A stretch of DNA of 64,000 nucleotides from Bin55 sp965205545 (GTDB lineage: Bacteria; Pseudomonadota; Gammaproteobacteria; Pseudomonadales; Azotimanducaceae): positions 1,426,001 to 1,490,000 of the forward strand of contig OZ242170.1 in the NCBI GenBank assembly GCA_965205545.1. Reading direction: 5' to 3'. The position numbers were made by a program, and so were the translations under genes. This document shows positions 17,504-26,238 of the stretch, piece by piece. The notes beneath the pieces were generated by a model. That model made no database searches. It was not told the origin of the DNA and saw only the letters and a program-made list of their open reading frames with translations. Position 1 is the stretch's first letter; each line of letters opens with the position of its first letter.

Positions 17504-19348
17504 TCAAATAAACGCAACGAACACAATTGCCAGCAAGAGACCGCCGAACATCGTCAGCGCATACCAACGCAAGCGACCGTTTTGTGAGATGCTGAACAGG
17601 TTGTTCAATATCCGCGCAACCAACGCGGTAAACCGAAACAGCAAGTCTACGAAGTCGCCTTTATTGACTTTCGCAAGCCATCGAAAGGGGTTTACGACTA
17701 GCGTGTCGTAAATCTTGTCGAAACCCCAACCGACGAACCAGAACCTTCCAACCGCATTGCCAACTCCAGACTCGGAAATCCTTTTGCGGTCGAATACATT
17801 GGCATAGAAGATCAGGTATCCAGCGACTAGCCCCAACAATGGAATACACATGGTCGCAATGGCTATAGGTTTGTCCAAATGCAATCCGAAATGGACTCCA
17901 TGGTCGTGGAACAAAGAGTCAAGCACCGTAAATCCGAACCAGCCTCCGCCAAGTGACAACGCTGCCAATACAAGCAAAGGCAACCACATGTTTGCCTTGC
18001 TGGGGTCGTGGGGTTCCATCTTAGTTTCGCCGAAGAATGTTAGAACCATCATGCGGGTCGTGTAGAGCGATGTCATGAATGCAGCTGCGATTGCACCACC
18101 CCAGAACACCATGCCTAGTTCAGGTGCATCAGCGGCAGTCAGAAGAATCGCGTCTTTGCTGACAAATCCCGATGTGAATGGCAGCGCGGCCAACGCGATC
18201 GACCCTACCACCATTGACCAGAACGGGATCGGCAGTTTGCGCCAAAGGCCACCCATCTTGTGCATGTCTTGTTCATGGTGAAGGGACAGAATCACGGAGC
18301 CACTCGCGAGGAACAACAAGGCCTTGAAGAACGCGTGCGTCATCAAGTGAAAAATTGCCGCAGACCAAGCGCCAACCCCCAACGCCAGAAACATGTAGCC
18401 GATCTGACTCATTGTGGAAAACGCTAAAACCCGCTTGATGTCGGACTGTACAAGCGCAGTAAATGAGGCAATGAAGAGCGTTGCGAGTCCGACAAACGCT
18501 ACGCAAAGCATCGCGTGTTCTGACAGCAGGTAAATGCCTTGCATGCGCGCGATCAGATATACGCCTGCAGTAACCATTGTCGCTGCATGGATCAGCGCTG
18601 AAACGGGCGTGGGCCCAGCCATGGCGTCGGGCAACCAAGTTTGCAGTGGAACTTGCGCAGACTTCCCGACCGCTCCACCCAGCAGCAGTAGAGCTATTGC
18701 TGTGTTCATCATAGAACCGTCGGGCCAGATGCTCCGAGCTGTCTCGAGGGACTCCTGGATGCCGAGTGTTCCCACTTCCCTAAACAGCAAGAGCAGTCCC
18801 AGAATCAGTGCAGTGTCACCAACACGGGTAATGACGAAAGCCTTCCGCGCGGCATAGCCGTTTGCCGGGTCCTTATGGAAGAAGCCAATGAGAAGATAGC
18901 TGCATAGACCGACACCTTCCCAACCCAAGAACAGAAGCAAGAGACTGTCGCCCAGGACCAATAGCAGCATGGCAAAGACAAAGAGGTTCATGTAGGCGAA
19001 GAACCTGCTGTAGCCTTCTTCCTCCCACATATAGCCTGTGGCATAGAGGTGTATCAGGAAGCCAACTCCGGTAATCACACCCACCATCACCAAGGCTAAG
19101 TAGTCGAAGTAGAGCGTTGCAGCTACATTGAACTCGCCAACCGCCATCCAAGTCCACAGAACTTGTGAATAGGCATCTACGCCACTCGTTAGGTATTCCC
19201 ACCCAACAATGGCAGCCACGACAGCTGAGATACCAACACTACCGGCGCCAATGAACGCGACAGCGATTTTGGGAAGTTTGCCCTCCGTCACAAATAGGAC
19301 GAGAAATCCCGCTAAAGGCAATGCGGGAACCAACCACAACATTTCCAT
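17504..19348 (-). CDS. nuoL: NADH-quinone oxidoreductase subunit L
   Basis: A 614-residue distal membrane subunit of complex I, with the antiporter core followed by the C-terminal lateral helix that runs along the membrane arm. Landmarks are FLGWEGVGLCSYLLIGF, TWLPDAMAGPTPVSALIH, and TMSQIGYMFLALGVG. The C-terminal part after about residue 480 contains the long amphipathic region and last helix. The ATG shares one base with the nuoK stop (TGATG), which decides the start. The frame is open 60 codons further upstream, but that stretch is Cys-rich and not NuoL-like. Confidence 0.95.
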   Translation of the reverse strand: MEMLWLVPALPLAGFLVLFVTEGKLPKIAVAFIGAGSVGISAVVAAIVGWEYLTSGVDAYSQVLWTWMAVGEFNVAATLYFDYLALVMVGVITGVGFLIHLYATGYMWEEEGYSRFFAYMNLFVFAMLLLVLGDSLLLLFLGWEGVGLCSYLLIGFFHKDPANGYAARKAFVITRVGDTALILGLLLLFREVGTLGIQESLETARSIWPDGSMMNTAIALLLLGGAVGKSAQVPLQTWLPDAMAGPTPVSALIHAATMVTAGVYLIARMQGIYLLSEHAMLCVAFVGLATLFIASFTALVQSDIKRVLAFSTMSQIGYMFLALGVGAWSAAIFHLMTHAFFKALLFLASGSVILSLHHEQDMHKMGGLWRKLPIPFWSMVVGSIALAALPFTSGFVSKDAILLTAADAPELGMVFWGGAIAAAFMTSLYTTRMMVLTFFGETKMEPHDPSKANMWLPLLVLAALSLGGGWFGFTVLDSLFHDHGVHFGLHLDKPIAIATMCIPLLGLVAGYLIFYANVFDRKRISESGVGNAVGRFWFVGWGFDKIYDTLVVNPFRWLAKVNKGDFVDLLFRFTALVARILNNLFSISQNGRLRWYALTMFGGLLLAIVFVAFI

Positions 19349-19665
19349 CAGCCAGTCATCTCGCTGGCCGCATCTATGTCCAGTGTCTTGAAGCGTCGCG
19401 CAAGCTGCACGACCAAACCCAGCGCAACGGCAACTTCCGCCGCAGCAAGAGCAAGAATGAACATGAACATCACTTGTCCGTCGGCTTCTTGCCAATATGC
19501 CCCCGCGCCAACAAACGCAAGAGCGCATGCATTCATCATGAGTTCCAGAGACAACAAGATGAATATGACATTGCGACGAATCAATATCCCAACAACACCG
19601 ATCAAGAACAGCGTAATTGCCAGATAAAGGACGTGTTCCAGCGGAATGCCGAGCGGACCTTCCAT
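19348..19665 (-). CDS. nuoK: NADH-quinone oxidoreductase subunit K
   Basis: A 105-residue, three-helix membrane subunit, the MrpC-like part of complex I. LSLELMMNACALAFV carries the conserved membrane Glu of helix 2, and LALAAAEVAVALGLVV the second buried Glu of helix 3. Both glutamates are part of the proton path in characterised complexes. The ATG at 19665 overlaps the nuoJ stop (ATGA), so the extra upstream TTG at 19668 is not used. Confidence 0.94.
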   Translation of the reverse strand: MEGPLGIPLEHVLYLAITLFLIGVVGILIRRNVIFILLSLELMMNACALAFVGAGAYWQEADGQVMFMFILALAAAEVAVALGLVVQLARRFKTLDIDAASEMTG

Positions 19666-20180
19666 CAATTCTCCCGACGTTCCTCGATGTAGCGTCGTCC
19701 CAGGTGAAAAGCTCCGACCAATGCAGCCAATAGCAGGACTGCGGCTAACTCAATCCCGAGAATATACGGACCAAGAAGCGACCGACCGACCTCCTTGGGT
19801 CCCACCATAGTTCCCGCAATGACGGCTTCGTGTTCCGTGCCGCTCAACGCGATTCCGAGCACGACGAACAAAGCTCCAGCCATGATTGCTGGTATCACCC
19901 AGATTCCCGGAAGCAGCCATTGGCGCTCTCGCTCTACTGAGCGCCTACCAAGATTTAGCATCATCACGACAAAGAGGAACAACACCACGATTGCACCGGC
20001 ATAGATGACGATCTCTAAAGCCGCTGCGAAAGGAGCACCCAACAGGAAGAAAATCACAGCAATGGATAGCAGTGTTACAACCAAGTAGATCAACGCATGC
20101 GACGCGTTCAGGCGCGTTATTGCCCCTATCGCTGACAGAATCGTAATTCCTCCGGCAATCCAGAAGAGCCAATACCCCAT
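19665..20180 (-). CDS. nuoJ: NADH-quinone oxidoreductase subunit J
   Basis: A 171-residue membrane subunit of complex I with five predicted helices. LEIVIYAGAIVVLFLFVVMML is the conserved third-helix region that contains the pi-bulge in structures of the complex. The C-terminal part, LGIELAAVLLLAALVGAFHLG, is the last helix. The ATG begins 21 nt after the nuoI stop, and the stop overlaps nuoK by 4 nt if the shared ATGA is counted. Confidence 0.94.
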   Translation of the reverse strand: MGYWLFWIAGGITILSAIGAITRLNASHALIYLVVTLLSIAVIFFLLGAPFAAALEIVIYAGAIVVLFLFVVMMLNLGRRSVERERQWLLPGIWVIPAIMAGALFVVLGIALSGTEHEAVIAGTMVGPKEVGRSLLGPYILGIELAAVLLLAALVGAFHLGRRYIEERREN

Positions 20181-20201
20181 TAGGCTAGACTCCGAATGCC
20201 G

Positions 20202-20720
20202 CTACGGAAGCAGACTTCTGACATCAGCTGGTTCGTCCTCACTCTGAGCTTCACCCTTGCCCTTCCCGTCGATGGTCTTCCCCGCTACATGCCAGAAGCT
20301 GTAGCCCGGGTATTTTCCCGTGCCGCTAATCAGAAGATGCTCCTTCTCGTAAACCATGTTGTCGCGATCGAACTCGCATAGTTCGAAGTCGGGAGTTAGC
20401 TGAATCGCGTAAGTTGGGCACGCTTCCTCGCACATGCCGCACATGATGCAACGCGAGAAATTTATCCTGAAGAACTCGGGATACCACCTGCCGTCTTCTT
20501 CCTTCTCCGTTTTCTGCAGCGCTATGCAATCCACGGGGCATGCCACTGCACACAAATTGCAGGCAACGCACCTTTCTTCGCCGTCGGGATCTCGTGTAAG
20601 AATGATGCGACCTCTATAGCGGGGCGCTTGGTAGGGCATTTCCTCGGGATACTCTACGGTCTCATTGCGCTTGAACAAATGCGTAACTACCGTCCAAAGT
20701 GTCTTTATCTGACTAAGCAT
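20202..20720 (-). CDS. nuoI: NADH-quinone oxidoreductase subunit I
   Basis: A 172-residue peripheral-arm subunit carrying two [4Fe-4S] clusters (N6a and N6b) that pass electrons towards N2. The ligands are C51, C54, C57 with C101 and C91, C94, C97 with C61, in CVACNLCAVACP and CIMCGMCEEACP. The N-terminal amphipathic helix is followed by YRGRIILTRDPDGEERC, a strongly conserved approach to the first cluster. The gene starts 9 nt after the nuoH stop. The acidic C-terminal tail of about 20 residues is variable in the family. Confidence 0.96.
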   Translation of the reverse strand: MLSQIKTLWTVVTHLFKRNETVEYPEEMPYQAPRYRGRIILTRDPDGEERCVACNLCAVACPVDCIALQKTEKEEDGRWYPEFFRINFSRCIMCGMCEEACPTYAIQLTPDFELCEFDRDNMVYEKEHLLISGTGKYPGYSFWHVAGKTIDGKGKGEAQSEDEPADVRSLLP

Positions 20721-20729
20721 GCAATTCCC

Positions 20730-21698
20730 CTAAGACGCCACCCAAAGAACTACTGCTCCGCTTACGAGGATGTTGAGCAGCGAAAGCGGCAGGAGTATTT
20801 TCCACCCCAACGACATGAGCTGATCGTAGCGAGGGCGTGGAATTGCGGCTCGGAGCAAAATGAAAAAATTGATGACCAAGACGACCTTGATGCCGAACCA
20901 GACAAAGCCGGGTAAGAATCCCGGGCCCAACCATCCCCCGAAAAACAGCACCACGATCAGGCAGGAGACCAATATAAGCGCCAAATACTCTCCAGCCATG
21001 ATCAATCCAAATTTCATGCCTGAATATTCCGTATGAAATCCAGCAGTGAGTTCGTGTTCTGCTTCGGGTAGATCAAACGGCAATCGATGTGTCTCCGCCA
21101 GACCAGCTATAACGAAAATCACCAATCCGACGCACTGCGGTATGCAGAACCACATCTCCTCCTGCGCCTCAACAACATCCTTCAAGCTGAACGAACCGGA
21201 GAGCATCACCACGCCAAGCAGCGACAGTCCCATGAAAACCTCATAGGTAACCATCTGGGCGGCGGAACGCAACCCTCCCAACAGCGCATACTTGTTGTTG
21301 CTTGCCAGCCCTGCGAGAAGTACGCCGTAGACAGCAAGCGACGACATTGCCAAAAACCACAACAGCGCGATGTTTGTATCGGCAATGATTAAGTGCGCAT
21401 CTAGGGGCACAACCACAAACGACATCAGCATGGCGCCCGCAACGATAATCGGCGCAAGAATGAACAGGACCCGATCACCAAACGGTGGAACCCAATCGTC
21501 CTTGGTAACTAGCTTTATCACGTCAGCCAACGCCTGCAGTACGCCAAACCAGCCAACTCTATTGGGTCCCAGCCGATCTTGAAACCAGCCTAAGACCCGA
21601 CGCTCCCACCAAACAAGCACAAGTGCTGCCGCAAGCGCTCCCAAGATTACGGGAAGGATTAGCAGGTAGGACCAATCGATGCCAAACAACGCACTCAA
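20730..21698 (-). CDS. nuoH: NADH-quinone oxidoreductase subunit H
   Basis: A 322-residue, eight-helix membrane subunit that forms the quinone chamber floor and links the two arms of complex I. ERRVLGWFQDRLGPNRVG near the N-terminus and AETHRLPFDLPEAEHEL with its acidic loop are diagnostic. The likely start is the TTG at 21698, which overlaps the nuoG stop as TTGA. It gives a normal N-terminus (about ten residues before the first helix), whereas the open frame upstream is Arg/Cys-rich and lies within nuoG. No ATG is available in the right place. Confidence 0.93.
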   Translation of the reverse strand: MSALFGIDWSYLLILPVILGALAAALVLVWWERRVLGWFQDRLGPNRVGWFGVLQALADVIKLVTKDDWVPPFGDRVLFILAPIIVAGAMLMSFVVVPLDAHLIIADTNIALLWFLAMSSLAVYGVLLAGLASNNKYALLGGLRSAAQMVTYEVFMGLSLLGVVMLSGSFSLKDVVEAQEEMWFCIPQCVGLVIFVIAGLAETHRLPFDLPEAEHELTAGFHTEYSGMKFGLIMAGEYLALILVSCLIVVLFFGGWLGPGFLPGFVWFGIKVVLVINFFILLRAAIPRPRYDQLMSLGWKILLPLSLLNILVSGAVVLWVAS

Positions 21699-24415
21699 CC
21701 CTTGGCAATCACATTGGCGTCCTGGTCGGACGGTGGCTCGAAGTCTGGGTCGCGAGCTAACTCTACGTGAGAGGATTGCGACTCCATCCAATCAACCAGT
21801 CCCTTAGGAACTCCCAACAAACCAGGCGCGAGTCTCGTGTCGATGCGTACTTCTACGCTTTCCGTGCCATCGTTGACTTTGACTCCCATGCCAGACTGCA
21901 ACCCAAGCCGATCAGCGTCAGCTTCCGATAGGAGCACAAACGGCGCTGGCGTTCGTTTAGCAATGGGCCAGGAGTACCTTGACAGTTCGTCTGATCCAAA
22001 GACAAGGTGAACGGGAACTAATTCGAGTGAACCGTTGCCACCGTTTGAGACAGACGCTGTCTCGCGGTCATGTTTATCGACGTCCTCGGAACAAGCGCGA
22101 GGGATTTCCACCAATCGAACACCAGGATCACCTCCAGCCAGGCTGCCGCCAACTTCCTGTTGAAACTTGAACACAGATTGGTTCGAATTCCATCCTGGAG
22201 ACCACGAATAGGGAATTGTCGCTCCATCCTGATCTCCTGGGTTTAGGCCTTCCATCGAGTAGGAAAATGGAGATTCCTTGTCCTCGCTTGTCTTGGGCTC
22301 GTGAACGTTTATGTCTGCATTCATCGCTGTCCGTCCGCTGTAGCGATGTGTTTGCCGAGGGATTCTCGACCCATCAGCAAGCCGAAAGTCGGCCGTTGGC
22401 GCTATCGTTTCAATCCCGGGAAAGGTCGATTCGGCACAGGCGCGTACAAGTGCGTCATGCGATCCCCATGCCATGTCGTTTCGACCGTTCTCTTGCGCCA
22501 CAGCACCCAACCATCTCCAGGAGGGTTGTATTTCGCCTGTTGGTTCAAAAACTTGGAAGAATCTCTGTGCCCTCAGTTCATAGTTGACGAAGGTGCCAGT
22601 CTGTTCGGCGTATGTGGCCGCAGGAAATACATACTTCGACTTAGACATCGTTTGAGTTTCCAAGCTATCGATAGTGATGAACTCACTTGCAGACATGGCC
22701 TTGTCAACGACGTCGGATGCAGCTCTCGTGTACAAATCGTTTTCGAGAACAATTGCAGTGCCGCCTGATGCCAACCGAGACAGCGCTTGCGAAAGCGACA
22801 ATTCCTGATCCAGCAGAGCTGATCCAAAACTGTTTGCTTCGGAAGGAACTATTGTCAAGTGGCTCTCGCAGCCGCGATGTTGAAGAGCTCTGGCAATTCG
22901 GGCTGCTGCTCTCACCAATTCCACGGACTCCAGCGAACTTCCGGTGACAATATGCGGTGCCTTAGCTTCCCGTAAAGCCTTGGCCACCGAACTGGCGTAG
23001 TCATCCCGATAGGTTTCCGAATCGATCATTTCAGCTATAGAGTTAGCCAAATCCACCAACTGCGCTAGCGACCCGCTCAAGTGTTGCGTAGCAATGTCGT
23101 CCAATCGCGTTGAAGCTGGAGTTGCAATGTAAAGTGGATTCTTCGTGTGTTGGGCGTGTCCGCGCACTCCGGCGTCTTGCCACACCGGAATTCCCGCATC
23201 GCCAGCCAACTCATACGAAACGAGTCGAGTAGATTGGCGAACAGCTAACGCAAGTCTCGGAGCAGTGTTTGAGATGTCCTCCCCGAGAATGAAGGATACA
23301 TCGCATTGTTCAACTTGCTCGAGCGTTGGGACTGAGAAACCGCCCTGGCGCAAAATGTGGATCGAATCCACCAGGACACTAAATTCCTCGTCCTTGATTC
23401 CGGCGCAATAGTTCTCGGAACCCACCAATTCGCGCAACGCGAAATTCGCCTCAAAACTTGCCCTAGGCGAACCAATGCCAATCGCGTCGGTACCTAATTT
23501 ATCGGCCGCGTGGGATATGACCTTTTGCGAATCGCCGTACTCGAATACTCCACCGGTGTCAGCGATGCCGGCATTCAAAACCCGGTCTTCGTGATTGACG
23601 TAATGAGAACCAAAGCGACCACGATCGCACAGAAAGTATCGGTTTATTTCACCGTGATACCGATTGGTTATGCGTCTCAGCTTTCCATACCGCTCAGACG
23701 GAAAAGTGTTGCAGCCAACTGCACATCCCGGACAGATGGACGGCGCGGTTTGCAGATCCCATTTGCGGGTGTAAAAACTAGAGAATGGCTTGTCCGTAAA
23801 CACGCCAGTTGGACAAACTTCAACCAAATTTCCTGCAAACTCGCTTTCAAGAGTTCCATCCTCGAAGCGTCCAAAGAACATTCTGCCTCGCGATCCGAAT
23901 GCCGCCAAGTCTTTGCCACCTGCGTAGTCCCCATAGAAGCGAACGCATCGATAGCACGTGATGCATCGATTCATCTCGTGTCCAATGAATGGACCTAGAT
24001 CCTGATTGCGCCATGTGCGCTTGCGCCCTCGAAAACGACGCATCGAATGCCCGGTCATGACAGTCATGTCTTGTAGATGGCATTCACCGCCCTCTTCGCA
24101 TACAGGACAGTCATGGGGATGGTTTTCCATTAACCACTCAATCACAGATGACCGAAAATCTGCAGCGTGCGGAGCATTGACAGACACTTTCATTCCATCA
24201 CTGACGCTGGTCATGCACGCCATCTGCAATCGACCTCGATCATCGTCGGGTCCCGCGTACTCTATGACGGCGCATTGACGACAGGCACCTACTGACCCTA
24301 GTGAGGGGTGCCAACAGAAGTATGGCAAGTCGATCTTTTGAGAGAGCACTGCGTGAAGTAGGTTTTCACCCTCCTCTACTTCATAATCGACGCCGTCGAT
24401 CGAAAGTATTGCCAT
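21695..24415 (-). CDS. nuoG: NADH-quinone oxidoreductase subunit G
   Basis: A 906-residue iron-sulfur subunit. Ligands visible are the [2Fe-2S] cluster N1b (C34, C45, C48, C67), N5 (H99/C103/C106/C112 region), N4 (C151, C154, C157, C201), and the extra N7 cluster (C228, C231, C235, C263). N7 occurs in E. coli-like but not all NuoG proteins. The rest is a degenerate molybdopterin-oxidoreductase fold, with a C-terminal MopB-like domain around residues 790-880 (FVLLSEADADRLGLQSGMGV). The gene starts 30 nt after nuoF, the widest gap between early nuo genes. Confidence 0.95.
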   Translation of the reverse strand: MAILSIDGVDYEVEEGENLLHAVLSQKIDLPYFCWHPSLGSVGACRQCAVIEYAGPDDDRGRLQMACMTSVSDGMKVSVNAPHAADFRSSVIEWLMENHPHDCPVCEEGGECHLQDMTVMTGHSMRRFRGRKRTWRNQDLGPFIGHEMNRCITCYRCVRFYGDYAGGKDLAAFGSRGRMFFGRFEDGTLESEFAGNLVEVCPTGVFTDKPFSSFYTRKWDLQTAPSICPGCAVGCNTFPSERYGKLRRITNRYHGEINRYFLCDRGRFGSHYVNHEDRVLNAGIADTGGVFEYGDSQKVISHAADKLGTDAIGIGSPRASFEANFALRELVGSENYCAGIKDEEFSVLVDSIHILRQGGFSVPTLEQVEQCDVSFILGEDISNTAPRLALAVRQSTRLVSYELAGDAGIPVWQDAGVRGHAQHTKNPLYIATPASTRLDDIATQHLSGSLAQLVDLANSIAEMIDSETYRDDYASSVAKALREAKAPHIVTGSSLESVELVRAAARIARALQHRGCESHLTIVPSEANSFGSALLDQELSLSQALSRLASGGTAIVLENDLYTRAASDVVDKAMSASEFITIDSLETQTMSKSKYVFPAATYAEQTGTFVNYELRAQRFFQVFEPTGEIQPSWRWLGAVAQENGRNDMAWGSHDALVRACAESTFPGIETIAPTADFRLADGSRIPRQTHRYSGRTAMNADINVHEPKTSEDKESPFSYSMEGLNPGDQDGATIPYSWSPGWNSNQSVFKFQQEVGGSLAGGDPGVRLVEIPRACSEDVDKHDRETASVSNGGNGSLELVPVHLVFGSDELSRYSWPIAKRTPAPFVLLSEADADRLGLQSGMGVKVNDGTESVEVRIDTRLAPGLLGVPKGLVDWMESQSSHVELARDPDFEPPSDQDANVIAKG

Positions 24416-24445
24416 CAGCAGCAGCTCCTACCGGTCGTTAGCACT

Positions 24446-25750
24446 CTATTTGCTCCTCCCCTGCTTGTAGGGGCATTTTCCAGTTCGAATATGCTCCTCG
24501 AAATCCTCGCGAAAGTACCTGAGTGCAGATTGCAGTGGCTCCATTGCTCCGGGGGCGTGCAGACAGAAAGTGTTGCCCGGTCCCCCAATGTAGGCTGCCT
24601 GTTGATCCAATATTTCCAGGTCGCCTTCTCGACCGTTGCCGCTTTCAATGTCTGCAAGCAACTCTTCGACCCACGGTATTCCTTCACGACATGGAGTGCA
24701 AAAACCGCAAGATTCTTGTGCAAAGAAATGTTCCAGATTCCTGCACATGTCTACTGGACAGATCGAATCATCCATCAGGATCATTGTTCCAGTACCCATG
24801 CGACTTCCTGCGGATTGAATAGTCTTGTAGTCCATGGGCAAGTCGAAGTGCTCCTCGACCAAAAAATCCGTTGAGGCACCACCAGGCAAAACGCCGCGCA
24901 GCTTATAGCCTTTACGCATGCCTTCCGCGTGGGTATCTACGATTTCTCGAATTGGAGTGCCCATAGGCAATTCCCAGAGTCCTGGCTTGTTTACGCGGCC
25001 CGAAACTCCAAACAGCTTGGTGCCCGCATCTTCGGTGAGTCCCAAGTCCCTGAACCACTGGGCGCCGTACCGCAATATCGCCGGCACATTGCAGAATGTC
25101 TCGACGTTGTTCACGATGGTGGGTCGTCCCCATGCTCCGCTAGCTGGCGGATAAGGTGGCTTGGACCTGGGTTGCCCCCTCTTTCCCTCGAGTGCATTTA
25201 GCAGTGCAGTCTCTTCACCGCAAATGTACCTGCCACCTGAAAGGTGGACTCGCAAATCGAGACTAAAATCCGAGCCATGCACTGAAGATCCTAGGTAGCC
25301 CCTGCTCTGTGCTTCCTGAATGGCTTGCGTCAGCTGTTTGAAGGGTTCGTGATACTCCCCCCGCAGGAAAATGTATGCCCGATCCGCCTGGATTGCGTAC
25401 GCTCCAATGATCATGCCCTCGATCAAGATGTGCGGGTTGTACTCCATCAAATAGCGGTCTTTGAATGTGCCCGGTTCCATTTCATCTGCGTTGCATACCA
25501 GATACTTTGAGCCAGGAGTGGGTGGTTCGTCCTTCGCAAAACCCCATTTCATTCCCGTTGGAAATCCAGCACCGCCTCTGCCTTTAAGGTCAGACTCGCG
25601 CACCAGATCGATCACTTCTTCAGGCGACATTTCTCTCAATGCTCGGCGGGCTCCCGCGTACCCGCCCCCCGATTCGTAGTCCGTGAGCGAAACTCGACCA
25701 CCCACTTCCTCCACGCGACCAATTAACGGCTTGGACTCTTGGATCGACAC
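24446..25750 (-). CDS. nuoF: NADH-quinone oxidoreductase subunit F
   Basis: A 434-residue NADH-binding flavoprotein where electrons enter complex I. GRGGAGFPTGMKW at 58-70 is the NADH/FMN glycine-rich loop, ICGEETALLNALEGKRGQPR the FMN region, and C348, C351, C354 with C396 bind cluster N3 (SCGFCTPCREG and NTFCLHAPGA). The start is GTG, overlapping the nuoE stop by one base (TAGTG). Length and domain order are normal for the family. Confidence 0.95.
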   Translation of the reverse strand: MSIQESKPLIGRVEEVGGRVSLTDYESGGGYAGARRALREMSPEEVIDLVRESDLKGRGGAGFPTGMKWGFAKDEPPTPGSKYLVCNADEMEPGTFKDRYLMEYNPHILIEGMIIGAYAIQADRAYIFLRGEYHEPFKQLTQAIQEAQSRGYLGSSVHGSDFSLDLRVHLSGGRYICGEETALLNALEGKRGQPRSKPPYPPASGAWGRPTIVNNVETFCNVPAILRYGAQWFRDLGLTEDAGTKLFGVSGRVNKPGLWELPMGTPIREIVDTHAEGMRKGYKLRGVLPGGASTDFLVEEHFDLPMDYKTIQSAGSRMGTGTMILMDDSICPVDMCRNLEHFFAQESCGFCTPCREGIPWVEELLADIESGNGREGDLEILDQQAAYIGGPGNTFCLHAPGAMEPLQSALRYFREDFEEHIRTGKCPYKQGRSK

Positions 25751-26238
25751 TACGTATACTCCGCAAAGAGCGTTTCTAGATCGTTTTGATCTACCGGACC
25801 AAGAAGATCGTTGTCAATCATGATTGCGGGGGCCCGGTCGCATGCACCAAGGCAAACGATGGGCAGCAGCGTGAACCGTCCATCCGGCGTTGTTTGGCCA
25901 AACTCTATGCCCAACTGCGACTGTACTTTGCGTGCGAGTTCGTCTCCGTCCATCACATAGCAGGAGACGCTATCGCACACCATGACGACGTGCCGACCTA
26001 CCGGTTGTCGAAAAATCAGGTTGTAGAAGGTTGCAATGCTGTCCAATTCAGCCGACGACATCTGCAGCAGTTCTGCAGCCGCTCGCAGACTTTCATCCGA
26101 TACCCACCCGCGATGCCTTTGAATAATCATCAAGGCATCTATAGCAGCTGATTCCCGATCTGGAAGATGCGAGATCTCCGCTTCAATTTCCGAGATTTCT
26201 TCCGAGCTCAACGCAGGAACGAATGCAGAATCGCTCAT
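25750..26238 (-). CDS. nuoE: NADH-quinone oxidoreductase subunit E
   Basis: A 162-residue thioredoxin-like subunit with [2Fe-2S] cluster N1a. The ligands are C88 and C93 in VCDSVSC and C129 and C133 in CLGACD. The N-terminal helical bundle includes ALMIIQRHRGWVSDE, as in the family. It partners NuoF in the NADH-dehydrogenase module. Its ATG overlaps the nuoCD stop (ATGA). Confidence 0.95.
   Translation of the reverse strand: MSDSAFVPALSSEEISEIEAEISHLPDRESAAIDALMIIQRHRGWVSDESLRAAAELLQMSSAELDSIATFYNLIFRQPVGRHVVMVCDSVSCYVMDGDELARKVQSQLGIEFGQTTPDGRFTLLPIVCLGACDRAPAIMIDNDLLGPVDQNDLETLFAEYT

Noticed and set aside
19349..19528. 60-codon upstream extension of nuoL
   Set aside because: It is Cys- and Arg-rich, lies inside nuoK, and the TGATG overlap already fixes a normal NuoL start.
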